Shown piece after piece: positions 1 to 7,804 of a DNA stretch of 64,000 nt; within the stretch, counting starts at the first letter, position 1, and every line of letters starts with the position of its first letter. The notes beneath the pieces are model-generated. The model searched no databases, was not told the origin of the DNA, and saw only the letters and a list, made by a program, of their open reading frames with translations. Origin of the DNA: an uncultured Ruminococcus sp. (lineage in GTDB: Bacteria > Bacillota > Clostridia > Oscillospirales > Acutalibacteraceae); assembly GCA_904393835.1 (NCBI GenBank), contig CAJFNC010000008.1, positions 1-64,000 on the forward strand, written 5' to 3'. The position numbers were made by a program, and so were the translations under genes.

Positions 1-51
1 TCAGACTATTCTTTCTCATTCTAACAGCTTCAGCATTGAAAAGGAAAAAAA

Positions 52-75
52 GACACGGCTGGCTACCGTGCCTTT
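52..75 (+). terminator. possible terminator of an upstream gene
   Basis: A short GC hairpin (CACGG at 54-58 pairing with CCGTG at 66-70) is followed by TTT and an A/T-rich stretch. It would end a transcript entering from the left edge. The stem is short and the T run poor, so this is tentative. Confidence 0.35.
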
Positions 76-107
76 AACCTTAATTTATATTGTAGGAGAA
101 AAATTAA

Positions 108-545
108 ATGAAAAGTAAAGTAGTAAAAATAATTAAAGCAGTTGCGATAGTAATTCTGATATTAGGTTTTATATCCGGAATTGTATGGGTTGTATTTGGC
201 AATAGTTCATACACTCTTATTAATTTTGGATTTATGATTGCAATATGGATAGGTTCCGGTTTGTCCGCTCTAATATTTGGATGGCTTGCCTATGTCTTAG
301 AAGCACTCATAAACATTGAAGATAACACTCGCGGCGCAAAAGTTTCCGCCGATACATATAAACCTTTGGATGATAATATTAAAACTGATGCCGACACCAT
401 ATACAAACCGAGCATTTACAGTGGAAACTATATTCCCAACGATACGAATAAACCCTCAGAAAACGAGTGGAAATGCCCTAAGTGCGGTAAAATAAATCAA
501 AATTATGTTGGCACTTGCGGCTGCGGAGAGATAAAGCCGAATTAA
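108..545 (+). CDS. small membrane protein with C-terminal zinc ribbon
   Basis: A 145-residue protein with two hydrophobic segments (about 7-31 and 36-67), a polar linker, and a C-terminal CPKC (C123, C126) plus CGC (C137, C139) arrangement typical of a small treble-clef or zinc-ribbon module. The start is set by AGGAG 12 nt upstream of the ATG. It stands alone between a possible terminator and a strong bidirectional one, so it is probably monocistronic. Membrane-anchored zinc-ribbon proteins of this size are common in Clostridia, but I cannot assign a function. The cytoplasmic position of the ribbon is inferred from the topology only. Confidence 0.8.
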   Translation: MKSKVVKIIKAVAIVILILGFISGIVWVVFGNSSYTLINFGFMIAIWIGSGLSALIFGWLAYVLEALINIEDNTRGAKVSADTYKPLDDNIKTDADTIYKPSIYSGNYIPNDTNKPSENEWKCPKCGKINQNYVGTCGCGEIKPN

Positions 546-560
546 AAGTTAAACGGTATA

Positions 561-600
561 AAAAAATCTTCCCTGATATTGAATCAGGGAAGATTTTTTT
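561..600. terminator. bidirectional terminator
   Basis: A perfect hairpin with arms AATCTTCCCTGAT and ATCAGGGAAGATT is flanked by A6 on the left and T7 on the right. It can stop the plus-strand zinc-ribbon gene and the minus-strand nadA-mnmA transcript, which converge here. Confidence 0.9.
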
Positions 601-626
601 ATTATCTGAATTATTATATTTAAGAT

Positions 627-1709
627 TTACAGCGACGTCTTAAAAATCGTGCCGCCGCCGACAACATAATCGCCGTCATACAACACAACCGCCTGACCCT
701 TTGACACGGCTCGCTGCGGCTCGTCAAAAACAATTTTCAGCGTATCGTCGTCAATCTGTGTAACAACGGCATCCTGCTCTTTTTGGTTGTAACGCACACG
801 CGCTTTCAGCTTTGTCGGCTGTTCAATTTTGTCGCAGGAAATAAGGTTAATATCATTTGCGTACAGCTCCCGTGAAAAAAGTCCGCTGTTTTCGCACAAA
901 ACAACCTTATTGTGTTCCAAATCCTTTTGTTTTACATACATCGGGTGCTTTAAAGCAAGCCCCAGTCCTTTTCGCTGACCGATTGTGTAACGGATAATTC
1001 CCTTGTGCTCTCCGAGCACGTTACCTTCCTCATCTACAAAGTCGCCGTGCGGATATGTTTTACCCGTATATTCTTCAATAAACTCGGCGTATTTGCCGTT
1101 TGGCACAAAGCAGATGTCCTGGCTGTCGTGCTTGTTTGCATTGACAAGCCTCAGCTCATCGGCGATTTGCCTTGTCTGCTCCTTTGTCATTGCGCCAAGG
1201 GGAAACAGCGTTTTTGAAAGCTGCTCCTGCGTGAGCGAATACAAAACGTAGCTCTGATCCTTTGATAAATCGACCGATTTTTTTAAAAGAAATCTACCGT
1301 TTTCCGCTTCTTCAATTATTGCATAGTGACCCGTTACAACGCAGTCAAAGTCAAGCTCCTTTGCCCTGCGCATCAGCTTTTCAAACTTAATATATCTGTT
1401 GCAGTCAATGCACGGGTTCGGCGTTGAGCCGTTTTCGTATGCTTCAATAAAGCGTTTGATTACGTTGTCCTTAAAACTGTCCTTGAAATTATAGACATAA
1501 TAAGGTATGCCTATTTTGTAACAAACGTTGCGCGCGTCGTCAATATCATCGAGGGAACAACAGGTTTTTTCTCTGCTCTCACCTATATCGTCGTTGTCAA
1601 AAAGCTTAAGCGTGATACCCGTTGCTTCATACCCTGCCTGCTTTATAAGGTAAGCGGCAACAGAGCTGTCAACGCCGCCGCTCATTGCAACTAATGCTTT
1701 TTTGTTCAT
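627..1709 (-). CDS. mnmA: tRNA-specific 2-thiouridylase MnmA
   Basis: A 360-residue cytoplasmic enzyme, the usual length for the family. It adenylates and thiolates U34 of tRNA-Lys, -Glu and -Gln using persulfide sulfur. The PP-loop SGGVDS lies at 10-15, the tRNA/ATP region GHYA near 127-130, the nucleophilic cysteine in NPC (C100, followed by C103), and the second catalytic cysteine in HDSQDIC (C200), so both thiolation cysteines are present. AAGGGGAAA precedes the ATG. It lies 9 nt downstream of nadA and is presumably co-transcribed. The cysteine desulfurase that supplies sulfur is not in the window. Confidence 0.97.
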   Translation of the reverse strand: MNKKALVAMSGGVDSSVAAYLIKQAGYEATGITLKLFDNDDIGESREKTCCSLDDIDDARNVCYKIGIPYYVYNFKDSFKDNVIKRFIEAYENGSTPNPCIDCNRYIKFEKLMRRAKELDFDCVVTGHYAIIEEAENGRFLLKKSVDLSKDQSYVLYSLTQEQLSKTLFPLGAMTKEQTRQIADELRLVNANKHDSQDICFVPNGKYAEFIEEYTGKTYPHGDFVDEEGNVLGEHKGIIRYTIGQRKGLGLALKHPMYVKQKDLEHNKVVLCENSGLFSRELYANDINLISCDKIEQPTKLKARVRYNQKEQDAVVTQIDDDTLKIVFDEPQRAVSKGQAVVLYDGDYVVGGGTIFKTSL

Positions 1710-1718
1710 CTTTTCCCC

Positions 1719-2633
1719 TTATCCTAATCTTATCATCTCATCAATACATTTTTTCGCGTCTTTAATTGTCTGAGCGTCAAGCTCAATTTTCTCACCGCCG
1801 TTTGAAATCAAACAGTTGTAAACATCAGCAAGCGTGGTGACTTTCATACTCGGACAGATGAGTTTTTGTGAAAGAATGTGGAATTTTTTATCGGGGCACA
1901 TATACTGCAAATGCTCCGCAATACTGATCTCGGTGCCGATAATAAACTCCTTGCAATCGGATTTTACGGCAAAGTCCATAATACCTGAGGTTGAACCGAC
2001 ATAATCCGCCATTTTTGCAACTTCGGGAATACATTCGGGGTGAACAAGCAAAAGCGCATTCGGATAAGCCGCCTTTGCCGCTTTGACCTCGTCGGTATTT
2101 ACGCCTGCGTGAATGGGACAGCCGCCGTTTAAAAGCTTGATATTTTTGTCCGAACACTGCTCGGCAACGTAAGCGCCCAAGTTGCAGTCGGGTATAAAAA
2201 GAATGTTTTTGTTTTCTATATTATTTACAATTTTTACGGCTGAAGAACTTGTTACGCAAACGTCGCAGATTGTCTTTAGCTGTGCCGTTGTATTGATGTA
2301 AGCCACAACCGTATAATCGGGGTACTGCTGTTTTACTTTAGAAATATACTCCCTATCCATTTGGTCCGCCATCGCGCATCCTGCCGTGGGCTGCGCAAGG
2401 TAAACGTTCTTTTCGGGCGATAAGATTTTGCAGGTTTCCGCCATAAAACGAACACCGCACATAAGGATATTTTTATTTTCAACCTTTTCGGCGTCAACAC
2501 TCAGTTTGTAACTGTCGCCCGTATAGTCGGCAACTTCAAGAATTTCGTGCGCCTGATAGCTGTGAGCCAACACGCAAAAATCCTTTTCCTTTTTTAGCTT
2601 CATTATCTGTTCCTGCAGCTGAGTAATGTTCAT
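1719..2633 (-). CDS. nadA: quinolinate synthase NadA
   Basis: A 304-residue [4Fe-4S] enzyme that condenses iminoaspartate with dihydroxyacetone phosphate to form quinolinate in de novo NAD synthesis. The three cluster-ligand positions of the family are seen as C86 (PTAGC), C162 (GGCPIH) and C260 (LICPSMK). The N-terminal LAHSYQ motif is also typical. A good Shine-Dalgarno (AAAGGAC) precedes the ATG. It heads a two-gene operon with mnmA. The usual partners nadB and nadC are absent from the neighbourhood. Family assignment is secure. Confidence 0.96.
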   Translation of the reverse strand: MNITQLQEQIMKLKKEKDFCVLAHSYQAHEILEVADYTGDSYKLSVDAEKVENKNILMCGVRFMAETCKILSPEKNVYLAQPTAGCAMADQMDREYISKVKQQYPDYTVVAYINTTAQLKTICDVCVTSSSAVKIVNNIENKNILFIPDCNLGAYVAEQCSDKNIKLLNGGCPIHAGVNTDEVKAAKAAYPNALLLVHPECIPEVAKMADYVGSTSGIMDFAVKSDCKEFIIGTEISIAEHLQYMCPDKKFHILSQKLICPSMKVTTLADVYNCLISNGGEKIELDAQTIKDAKKCIDEMIRLG

Positions 2634-2669
2634 AACAAAAGTCCTTTCAAATCAACAATTTCTGCTTTA

Positions 2670-2698
2670 ATTATACATTTATACTACCCTTTATGCAA
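2670..2698 (-). promoter_or_regulatory. sigma-A promoter of nadA-mnmA
   Basis: On the minus strand TTGCAT (2698-2693), a 17-nt spacer and a perfect TATAAT (2675-2670) lie about 40 nt upstream of the nadA start. No clear NAD-repressor operator was recognised. Confidence 0.65.
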
Positions 2699-2818
2699 GT
2701 ATAAACGACAGATTTTTGTGCAGACTTTTGTGCAGACTTAAAAGTGAATCTAAAAAATTACATAATATTTTTACAAAAAATTTGTGAGTTTTTACGATAA
2801 TAAAAATAATGTCCTGTA

Positions 2819-2847
2819 TTTACTTAAATAATTATTTATGTTATAAT
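2819..2847 (+). promoter_or_regulatory. promoter of the SPQTG surface protein gene
   Basis: TTTACT (2819-2824), a 17-nt spacer and TATAAT (2842-2847) give a plausible sigma-A promoter in a very A/T-rich intergenic stretch. The rest of 2699-2918 shows no gene. Confidence 0.55.
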
Positions 2848-2933
2848 ATGATTAATTGAAACGTATAAAATCCATATACTACATATACTATATTTTTATA
2901 TTTTCTTTCTGAAAATATATGGAGGGAATTTTT

Positions 2934-3434
2934 ATGAAAAAATTAATTTCTGTTATGTGCACAGTTTTATTGGTAATTTTTGCTGCAGTTCCTGCTTTTG
3001 CAGCTGAAAGTCCTCAGGCTACGACATTTGCCTACGATGTTATTATTATCCCCACTCCCGGCGGTGACGCTGACTATGAAAAAGTTACCGAAATCAACGA
3101 TGACGGTGAACAGGAAGTTCACCTTACCTCCAGCCCAAAAGACGGATACAGATTTGATCATTGGGAAATGGACGGTCCCTACAAAACAACAGACAAACTT
3201 ACCGACGGTGATATTGATGTTATCATAACAGGCGATATTACTGTTACTCCTGTTTTTAAAGCAATCGGAACAAGCACTCAGCCTGCTACCAACGCTACAA
3301 TCAACATTGACAATTCTTCAAAATCACCTCAGACAGGCAGCAACGATGTTGTACCTTACACTGTTGTAATTTTAAGTGTAATTGCCTGCGGTGTTATGGG
3401 TGCATTTGTTATTAAATCTTCAAAAAGCAAATGA
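2934..3434 (+). CDS. sortase-anchored surface protein with InlB-like repeat
   Basis: 166 residues from the ATG at 2934. An earlier in-frame ATG at 2919 overlaps the Shine-Dalgarno GGAGGG, which fits 2934 best. It has a signal peptide (1-23, AFA cleavage), a single module containing GYRFDHWEM and ending in VTPVF that resembles the divergent InlB B-repeat, a short linker, then SPQTG (131-135), a hydrophobic span and a KSSKSK tail. SPQTG is an LPXTG-like sorting signal. The sortase gene directly downstream is the obvious candidate to anchor it. Its ligand is unknown. A terminator follows, so it is transcribed alone. Confidence 0.85.
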   Translation: MKKLISVMCTVLLVIFAAVPAFAAESPQATTFAYDVIIIPTPGGDADYEKVTEINDDGEQEVHLTSSPKDGYRFDHWEMDGPYKTTDKLTDGDIDVIITGDITVTPVFKAIGTSTQPATNATINIDNSSKSPQTGSNDVVPYTVVILSVIACGVMGAFVIKSSKSK

Positions 3435-3464
3435 TTTGAATAATCAACTTAAAATTTAACAAAT

Positions 3465-3492
3465 GGGGGCTTCCGTTGCGAAGCCCTTTTTT
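3465..3492 (+). terminator. terminator after the SPQTG protein gene
   Basis: GGGCTTC (3467-3473) pairs with GAAGCCC (3480-3486), followed by T6: a standard intrinsic terminator. Confidence 0.88.
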
Positions 3493-3506
3493 ATACTCAT
3501 ATCACA

Positions 3507-3535
3507 TTGACTTTTATTATATTTAATGATAGAAT
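3507..3535 (+). promoter_or_regulatory. promoter of the sortase-LCP pair
   Basis: TTGACT (3507-3512), 17-nt spacer, TAGAAT (3530-3535), placed just before the sortase start. Confidence 0.65.
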
Positions 3536-3557
3536 TATTGTAATTAGGTGATAATTT

Positions 3558-4373
3558 ATGAAAAAGAAACAAAATAAAATATTATTATCTATAATTATAA
3601 TACTTATATTAGTAGTTATCGGCGTAATTGCATTTATTGTTTTTAAAAGTATCAAAGAAAGCGAAGAGCAACAAAATTATAACAATTTATCGAGTTCATA
3701 TGCGTCAGATATACAGGAAAGTTCTCAGGAGTCAAACTCAAATGCAAACAAAATCGAACCGCCCGAAGATATTGATACAAACAGCGTTGCTAATCCGATA
3801 AATTTTTCAGATTTAAAAAATGTAAATTCGGATATTTACTCATGGATTTACATACCGAACACAAACATAAACTACCCTGTTTGTCAAAGTCAGGTGGATG
3901 ACAACTATTACCTTGACCACGATGTTTACTTTAATTCAAGCTATTCGGGGGCAATTTATTCGCAGTACTGCAACAGCCGTGATTATTCTGACCGGGTTAC
4001 GGTTTTATACGGTCACAATATGGCAAACGGCTCTATGTTTGCAAATCTGCATAAATTTGCCGATGCAGATTTTTTCAACAATAATAAATACATCTATATT
4101 TATACCGAAGACAGAAAACTCACTTATGAAATTGTTTCGGCGTTTGCGTATGATGATCGCCACATAATGAATTCTTTTGATTTTGAAGATAACTCCGTAT
4201 TTCGTGATTATCTTGATATGATTGTAAATCCTCATTCTTTGACCAAAAACGTACGCAGCGGCATAACGCTTGATACCGACGATAAAATCCTAGTTTTAAG
4301 CACCTGCCTTAACAGCGGCGAAGGTCGATACTTAGTACAGGGGGTACTTGTAAAAAATGAATCAACAAAATAA
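3558..4373 (+). CDS. srtB: class B sortase
   Basis: 271 residues with an N-terminal signal anchor (8-30), a polar Ser/Asn-rich linker and a sortase domain from about residue 80. The catalytic triad is visible: H153 in LYGHNM, C250 in LSTC and R257 in GRYLVQG. The YYLDHDV stretch and the length between His and Cys are characteristic of class B enzymes. It joins surface proteins to cell-wall peptide at the outer face of the membrane. Its last 17 nt overlap the following LCP gene, so the two are translationally linked. The upstream SPQTG protein is a likely substrate. It is the only sortase in the window. Confidence 0.92.
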   Translation: MKKKQNKILLSIIIILILVVIGVIAFIVFKSIKESEEQQNYNNLSSSYASDIQESSQESNSNANKIEPPEDIDTNSVANPINFSDLKNVNSDIYSWIYIPNTNINYPVCQSQVDDNYYLDHDVYFNSSYSGAIYSQYCNSRDYSDRVTVLYGHNMANGSMFANLHKFADADFFNNNKYIYIYTEDRKLTYEIVSAFAYDDRHIMNSFDFEDNSVFRDYLDMIVNPHSLTKNVRSGITLDTDDKILVLSTCLNSGEGRYLVQGVLVKNESTK

Positions 4374-5628
4374 CGGCAGTAGCTCTAATGTCACAAATAA
4401 CGACGACAGCGTTAAAGAGCAGGATTTTGTGATGTCGCAAAGCGATGATAAACGTAAACCGAATAATTATGACAAAAAGCGATCCATTGACGACGTTAAC
4501 GATTATGTGTTTTTAAAACCTGTCAAAAAGCGCAGACACAGCAAAGGCCGTGATGAATATGCGCCCGACTCAGAGATTGTTTTTTCACAGCGCGGCAACT
4601 TTGGTCGCCGATGCAAACGCAAAAAAAGCAGAGTTAAAAAAATTGTACTCGGCGTCTGCTGCACCCTGTTTGCGCTCGTGATAGCTGTTGTCGGGGCGGT
4701 AGCCGGGCTTTACTTTAACGGACAGAATCAGCTCAACTCTTTTTCAAACTACAACATAAGCGCTCCCGACGGAGTTGAGGTGCAAAACGACGGTGAATAC
4801 ATAGTATATAACGGCGAGACCTACAAGCTCAACACCAACATAACCAATTTTCTTTTGATGGGCATAGACAAACGTGAGCTGAACGACACCGCCGTTAACG
4901 GTACCAACGGACAGGCAGATGTAATTGTTTTGGCGGCGCTTGACACCTCAACCGGTAAATTTACACTCATCAACATTTCCCGCGACACAATGACGGATGT
5001 TGCAGTCTACTCAAAAGGCGGCGCTTATACGGGAACGAGCAGACAACAGATATGTCTTTCCTACGCTTACGGACTCGATGAAGAAAAGAGCTGTAACAAC
5101 ACCGTAAGCTCGGTCAGCAGGCTTTTCTACAACATCCCGATAAACACCTACCTTTCGCTTGATTTGGACGGAATTTCCGCTCTTAACGACAGCATCGGCG
5201 GTGTTGATGTGGTTTCTCCCGAAACAATCGGTGATTTTAAAGAGGGCGAAAGCTATCATTTGACAGGCGATGATGCAGAAAGCTTTGTCAGAATAAGAGA
5301 ACACGAAACACCCGAAGGCAACAGTCTGAGAATGAAACGCCAGGAAGTTTACGTAAATCAGTTTATTAATAAAATTTTCAGTATGACAAAACAGGATTTA
5401 AGCACTCCGCTTAAACTTTTTAATGCTTCCGCCGACTATACCTGCACAAATCTAAATACTTCACGAGTAACATATTTGGGCGGTACTCTTGTAAAGAACG
5501 GAAGTTTGTCGGTAGAAATGAGGCAGGTTCCGGGTGAAATTACAATGGGCGAAAAATACGCCGAATTTAATGTTGATGAAACAAACTTTTACGAACTTTT
5601 TCTCAGCGTATTTTACACTAAAATGTAA
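4357..5628 (+). CDS. LytR-CpsA-Psr family envelope ligase
   Basis: 423 residues: a long basic, low-complexity cytoplasmic N-terminus (1-94), one membrane span (95-118), then an extracellular LCP domain from about 160, with MGIDKR, ADVIVLAALD and ISRDT motifs including the arginine that binds the polyprenyl pyrophosphate head group. LCP enzymes transfer teichoic acid or capsule polymers from lipid carriers to peptidoglycan. The gene starts inside the sortase gene with GGGGG upstream. The unusual feature is the roughly 95-residue charged cytoplasmic tail. Substrate is unknown. Confidence 0.9.
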   Translation: MNQQNNGSSSNVTNNDDSVKEQDFVMSQSDDKRKPNNYDKKRSIDDVNDYVFLKPVKKRRHSKGRDEYAPDSEIVFSQRGNFGRRCKRKKSRVKKIVLGVCCTLFALVIAVVGAVAGLYFNGQNQLNSFSNYNISAPDGVEVQNDGEYIVYNGETYKLNTNITNFLLMGIDKRELNDTAVNGTNGQADVIVLAALDTSTGKFTLINISRDTMTDVAVYSKGGAYTGTSRQQICLSYAYGLDEEKSCNNTVSSVSRLFYNIPINTYLSLDLDGISALNDSIGGVDVVSPETIGDFKEGESYHLTGDDAESFVRIREHETPEGNSLRMKRQEVYVNQFINKIFSMTKQDLSTPLKLFNASADYTCTNLNTSRVTYLGGTLVKNGSLSVEMRQVPGEITMGEKYAEFNVDETNFYELFLSVFYTKM

Positions 5629-5642
5629 CAGTAAAGATAAAG

Positions 5643-5670
5643 CGGACAGCTTAGGCTGTCCGTTTTGTTT
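5643..5670 (+). terminator. terminator of the sortase-LCP operon
   Basis: CGGACAGC (5643-5650) and GCTGTCCG (5655-5662) form a perfect 8-bp stem followed by TTTTGTTT. Confidence 0.9.
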
Positions 5671-5724
5671 CGCAAAAATAATTGCCGTTGCGTTATTATT
5701 TGAATTTTACGTTTCTTTCCCTAA

Positions 5725-5760
5725 TATAAAAATCCCCGAATACACTTGCCGTATCCGGGG
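5725..5760 (-). terminator. terminator of the second LCP gene
   Basis: On the minus strand a 10-bp stem with one mismatch (CCCCGGATAC-type arms, 5734-5743 and 5751-5760) is followed by ATTTTTATA. Confidence 0.85.
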
Positions 5761-5765
5761 AATTA

Positions 5766-6884
5766 TTATTGTGCTGTTGTAGTTGAGGTTTCTCCTGTAA
5801 TTAAATCTTCATATATAAACTTCGCAAAATCAAGACGCTGAGCCTCAAGGTCGTTAAACTTGATGTACGAACCGTCATAATACCACATACCCTGCGCCGG
5901 AATGTTATACTCCTCCATATCGTAGTCAAGGTATGTCAGAGCGTGTGAAACGAGAGTTGTAATCTCATTTTTCTTGAGGTTTGTCGTAACAAGCGGACCT
6001 ACCGAGCTTACGATTGAAACAATCTGAGCCAAGTCGGCATCCTTTAAACTTGTAAATATTGTATCAAGCAGCTTACGTTGTCTTTGTGTTCTGTCCCAGT
6101 CGTCACCGTCAAGGCCGATTTCATTGTTGTCTTCGTTCTTGTCAAGGCCACGGTTACGCGCGTACCAGAGCGCCTCCTGTCCGGTGAGGTGAACTACGCC
6201 TGCGCTGTCCTTGATGGTATAGCGGTCGGTAACCTGCTTGTTTTTGTACATCTGGTAGTTAATATATTCAATTTCATCGTCGGTCAGTTCAATATCAACG
6301 CCGCCGAGAATGTCAATAATTTCTACAAAGCTCTGGAAATCAACCACCGCATAGCGGTCAATCTTAATGCCGAAGTTTGCTTCAATTGTCTGTACGGCAA
6401 GCTTTGATCCGCCGTAAGAGTAAGCGGCGTTGAGCTTGCGGTATCCGTAGTCCGGAATATAAACGTAAGTATCGCGCTGGAAAGAAGTGAGCTTGAGCTT
6501 TTTGTGATTGTTGTCAATCGAAAGCATAATCATTGTATCGCTCAGACCGTTAACGTCCTGGCTGCGGTGATCCGCACCGAAAAGCATTACGTTAAGTACC
6601 TTTGAATCCTGAAGCAGGTCACCGTCGTTTAGGGTAAGGTGACTTTCTCCTTCAGGCAGGGTTGAAGCTGTTGCCGATGTATTATTGTCATCGTCCGTAT
6701 CGATAATGTCCTCATAATTAAGAGAGTTAAGCACCGAATAGTAATAAATCATTCCGCTTCCGCTTAAAAGAAGTATCACCGACAACACAATACAGATAAT
6801 TCGTTTTGCTCTGCCTCTTTTTTTGTAGAGCTTACGTACCTGGGTATTGGAACTTATATCCACCAGATTTTCCTTATTAGCCAT
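5766..6884 (-). CDS. LytR-CpsA-Psr family envelope ligase
   Basis: 372 residues with a basic N-terminus, one membrane span (about 28-50) and an LCP catalytic domain. The canonical signatures are present: GADHR (103-107), SDTMIM, SFQRDTYVYIP (134-144) and KLNAAYSYGG (150-159). GGAGGAGATT precedes the ATG. It is convergent with the first LCP gene, and each has its own terminator. The two proteins are not recent duplicates, because their N-termini and lengths differ. Role: attachment of an anionic glycopolymer to the wall; the particular polymer cannot be told from sequence. Confidence 0.93.
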   Translation of the reverse strand: MANKENLVDISSNTQVRKLYKKRGRAKRIICIVLSVILLLSGSGMIYYYSVLNSLNYEDIIDTDDDNNTSATASTLPEGESHLTLNDGDLLQDSKVLNVMLFGADHRSQDVNGLSDTMIMLSIDNNHKKLKLTSFQRDTYVYIPDYGYRKLNAAYSYGGSKLAVQTIEANFGIKIDRYAVVDFQSFVEIIDILGGVDIELTDDEIEYINYQMYKNKQVTDRYTIKDSAGVVHLTGQEALWYARNRGLDKNEDNNEIGLDGDDWDRTQRQRKLLDTIFTSLKDADLAQIVSIVSSVGPLVTTNLKKNEITTLVSHALTYLDYDMEEYNIPAQGMWYYDGSYIKFNDLEAQRLDFAKFIYEDLITGETSTTTAQ

Positions 6885-6983
6885 AATCTCCTCCGTTGGG
6901 ATTATTTTTTAGCAATTGTAAAAAACTAAAATAAATAAGATTGTGTAAAGCCACACAGGCAATACTTAGCTATTATCTAGATT

Positions 6984-7024
6984 ATTATATCATCATAATT
7001 CTAAATAATAATTCTTATTTAGAA
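6984..7024 (-). promoter_or_regulatory. LCP promoter region with a 26-bp perfect inverted repeat
   Basis: A minus-strand TATAAT lies at 6989-6984. Just upstream, TTCTAAATAA (6999-7008) and TTATTTAGAA (7015-7024) form a perfect 10-bp inverted repeat with a 6-nt spacer, covering the place where the -35 should be (no good -35 is visible). This geometry suits a dimeric regulator operator. A simple hairpin is the alternative. Confidence 0.45.
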
Positions 7025-7081
7025 CAATTTCGACATAAAGCGTTTTATTTAGTGCAAAAACTTGCTGTTATACAGTCAAAA

Positions 7082-7669
7082 TCAATCCAACTCATCAAGA
7101 GATAAGCTAAACGACGGCAAAAATTCATTTTTGAAAACCTCGTTTTCGGGCATATTCATTTTTTGAATTGACTCCTCGATTGTTTCCTTTGCCTTTTTAA
7201 ATTCATCATTTCCCATTCTTAACTCGTCTATGCATTTTATCAGCGCAGAGAATTTGTCCGCCGCCTTCACAAATTTTTTAAGCTCTTTGTCTTTTTCGTC
7301 ATTCATTTTTAAAATGCTTTCAAAATCCTCTTTAAAATCGTCGGGCAAAAGCGCAATCAGTTTGTCGCAGGCTTTGTCCTCTATCCCCCGGTATGCGCTG
7401 ATAATATCCTGGTTAAAATATTTAATGGGAGTAGGCATATCGCCCGTTATGATTTCCGACGCGTCGTGAAAAACGGCAAGCAAAGCCGTTCGTTCGGGGT
7501 CTGCGTTTCCTTTAAAGCGTTTGTTGTGGATAAGTACAAGGCAATGGGCAATTACGGCAACCTGCAAGCTGTGTTCGCTTAGGTTTTCGTATTTTGTATT
7601 GTTCATAAGCCCCCAGCGGTTAATATATTTCATCCTTGAAACCATTGCGTAAAAGTGAAACCGGTTCAT
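7082..7669 (-). CDS. yfbR: 5'-deoxynucleotidase, YfbR family HD hydrolase
   Basis: 195 residues, close to the well-studied E. coli YfbR in length and in numbering of its key residues: R18 and W19 (INRW), H33 (SEHS), H68-D69 (FHDASE) and D77 (GDMPTP), with a later aspartate at D138 in VKAADKF. The enzyme hydrolyses deoxyribonucleoside 5'-monophosphates in the cytoplasm using a divalent metal. A GGGGGA stretch lies somewhat far upstream of the ATG. It is divergent from the yfhO operon and stands alone. Confidence 0.95.
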   Translation of the reverse strand: MNRFHFYAMVSRMKYINRWGLMNNTKYENLSEHSLQVAVIAHCLVLIHNKRFKGNADPERTALLAVFHDASEIITGDMPTPIKYFNQDIISAYRGIEDKACDKLIALLPDDFKEDFESILKMNDEKDKELKKFVKAADKFSALIKCIDELRMGNDEFKKAKETIEESIQKMNMPENEVFKNEFLPSFSLSLDELD

Positions 7670-7804
7670 AATATATTTATTCCCCCTTTTTTTACAAAAT
7701 CAGTGCAAATTTTCTAAAAATATGTTATACTATAGATTATTATACTAATATACGCGAATTTGTCAAAACAAATACATTATAAATACATTTTTCAGGAGAT
7801 TTCA

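Noticed and set aside
7760..7804. N-terminal extension of YfhO copy 1 from the ATG at 7760
   Set aside because: No ribosome site precedes it, while the ATG at 7805 has AGGAG at 6 nt and begins a sequence matching the paralogue.
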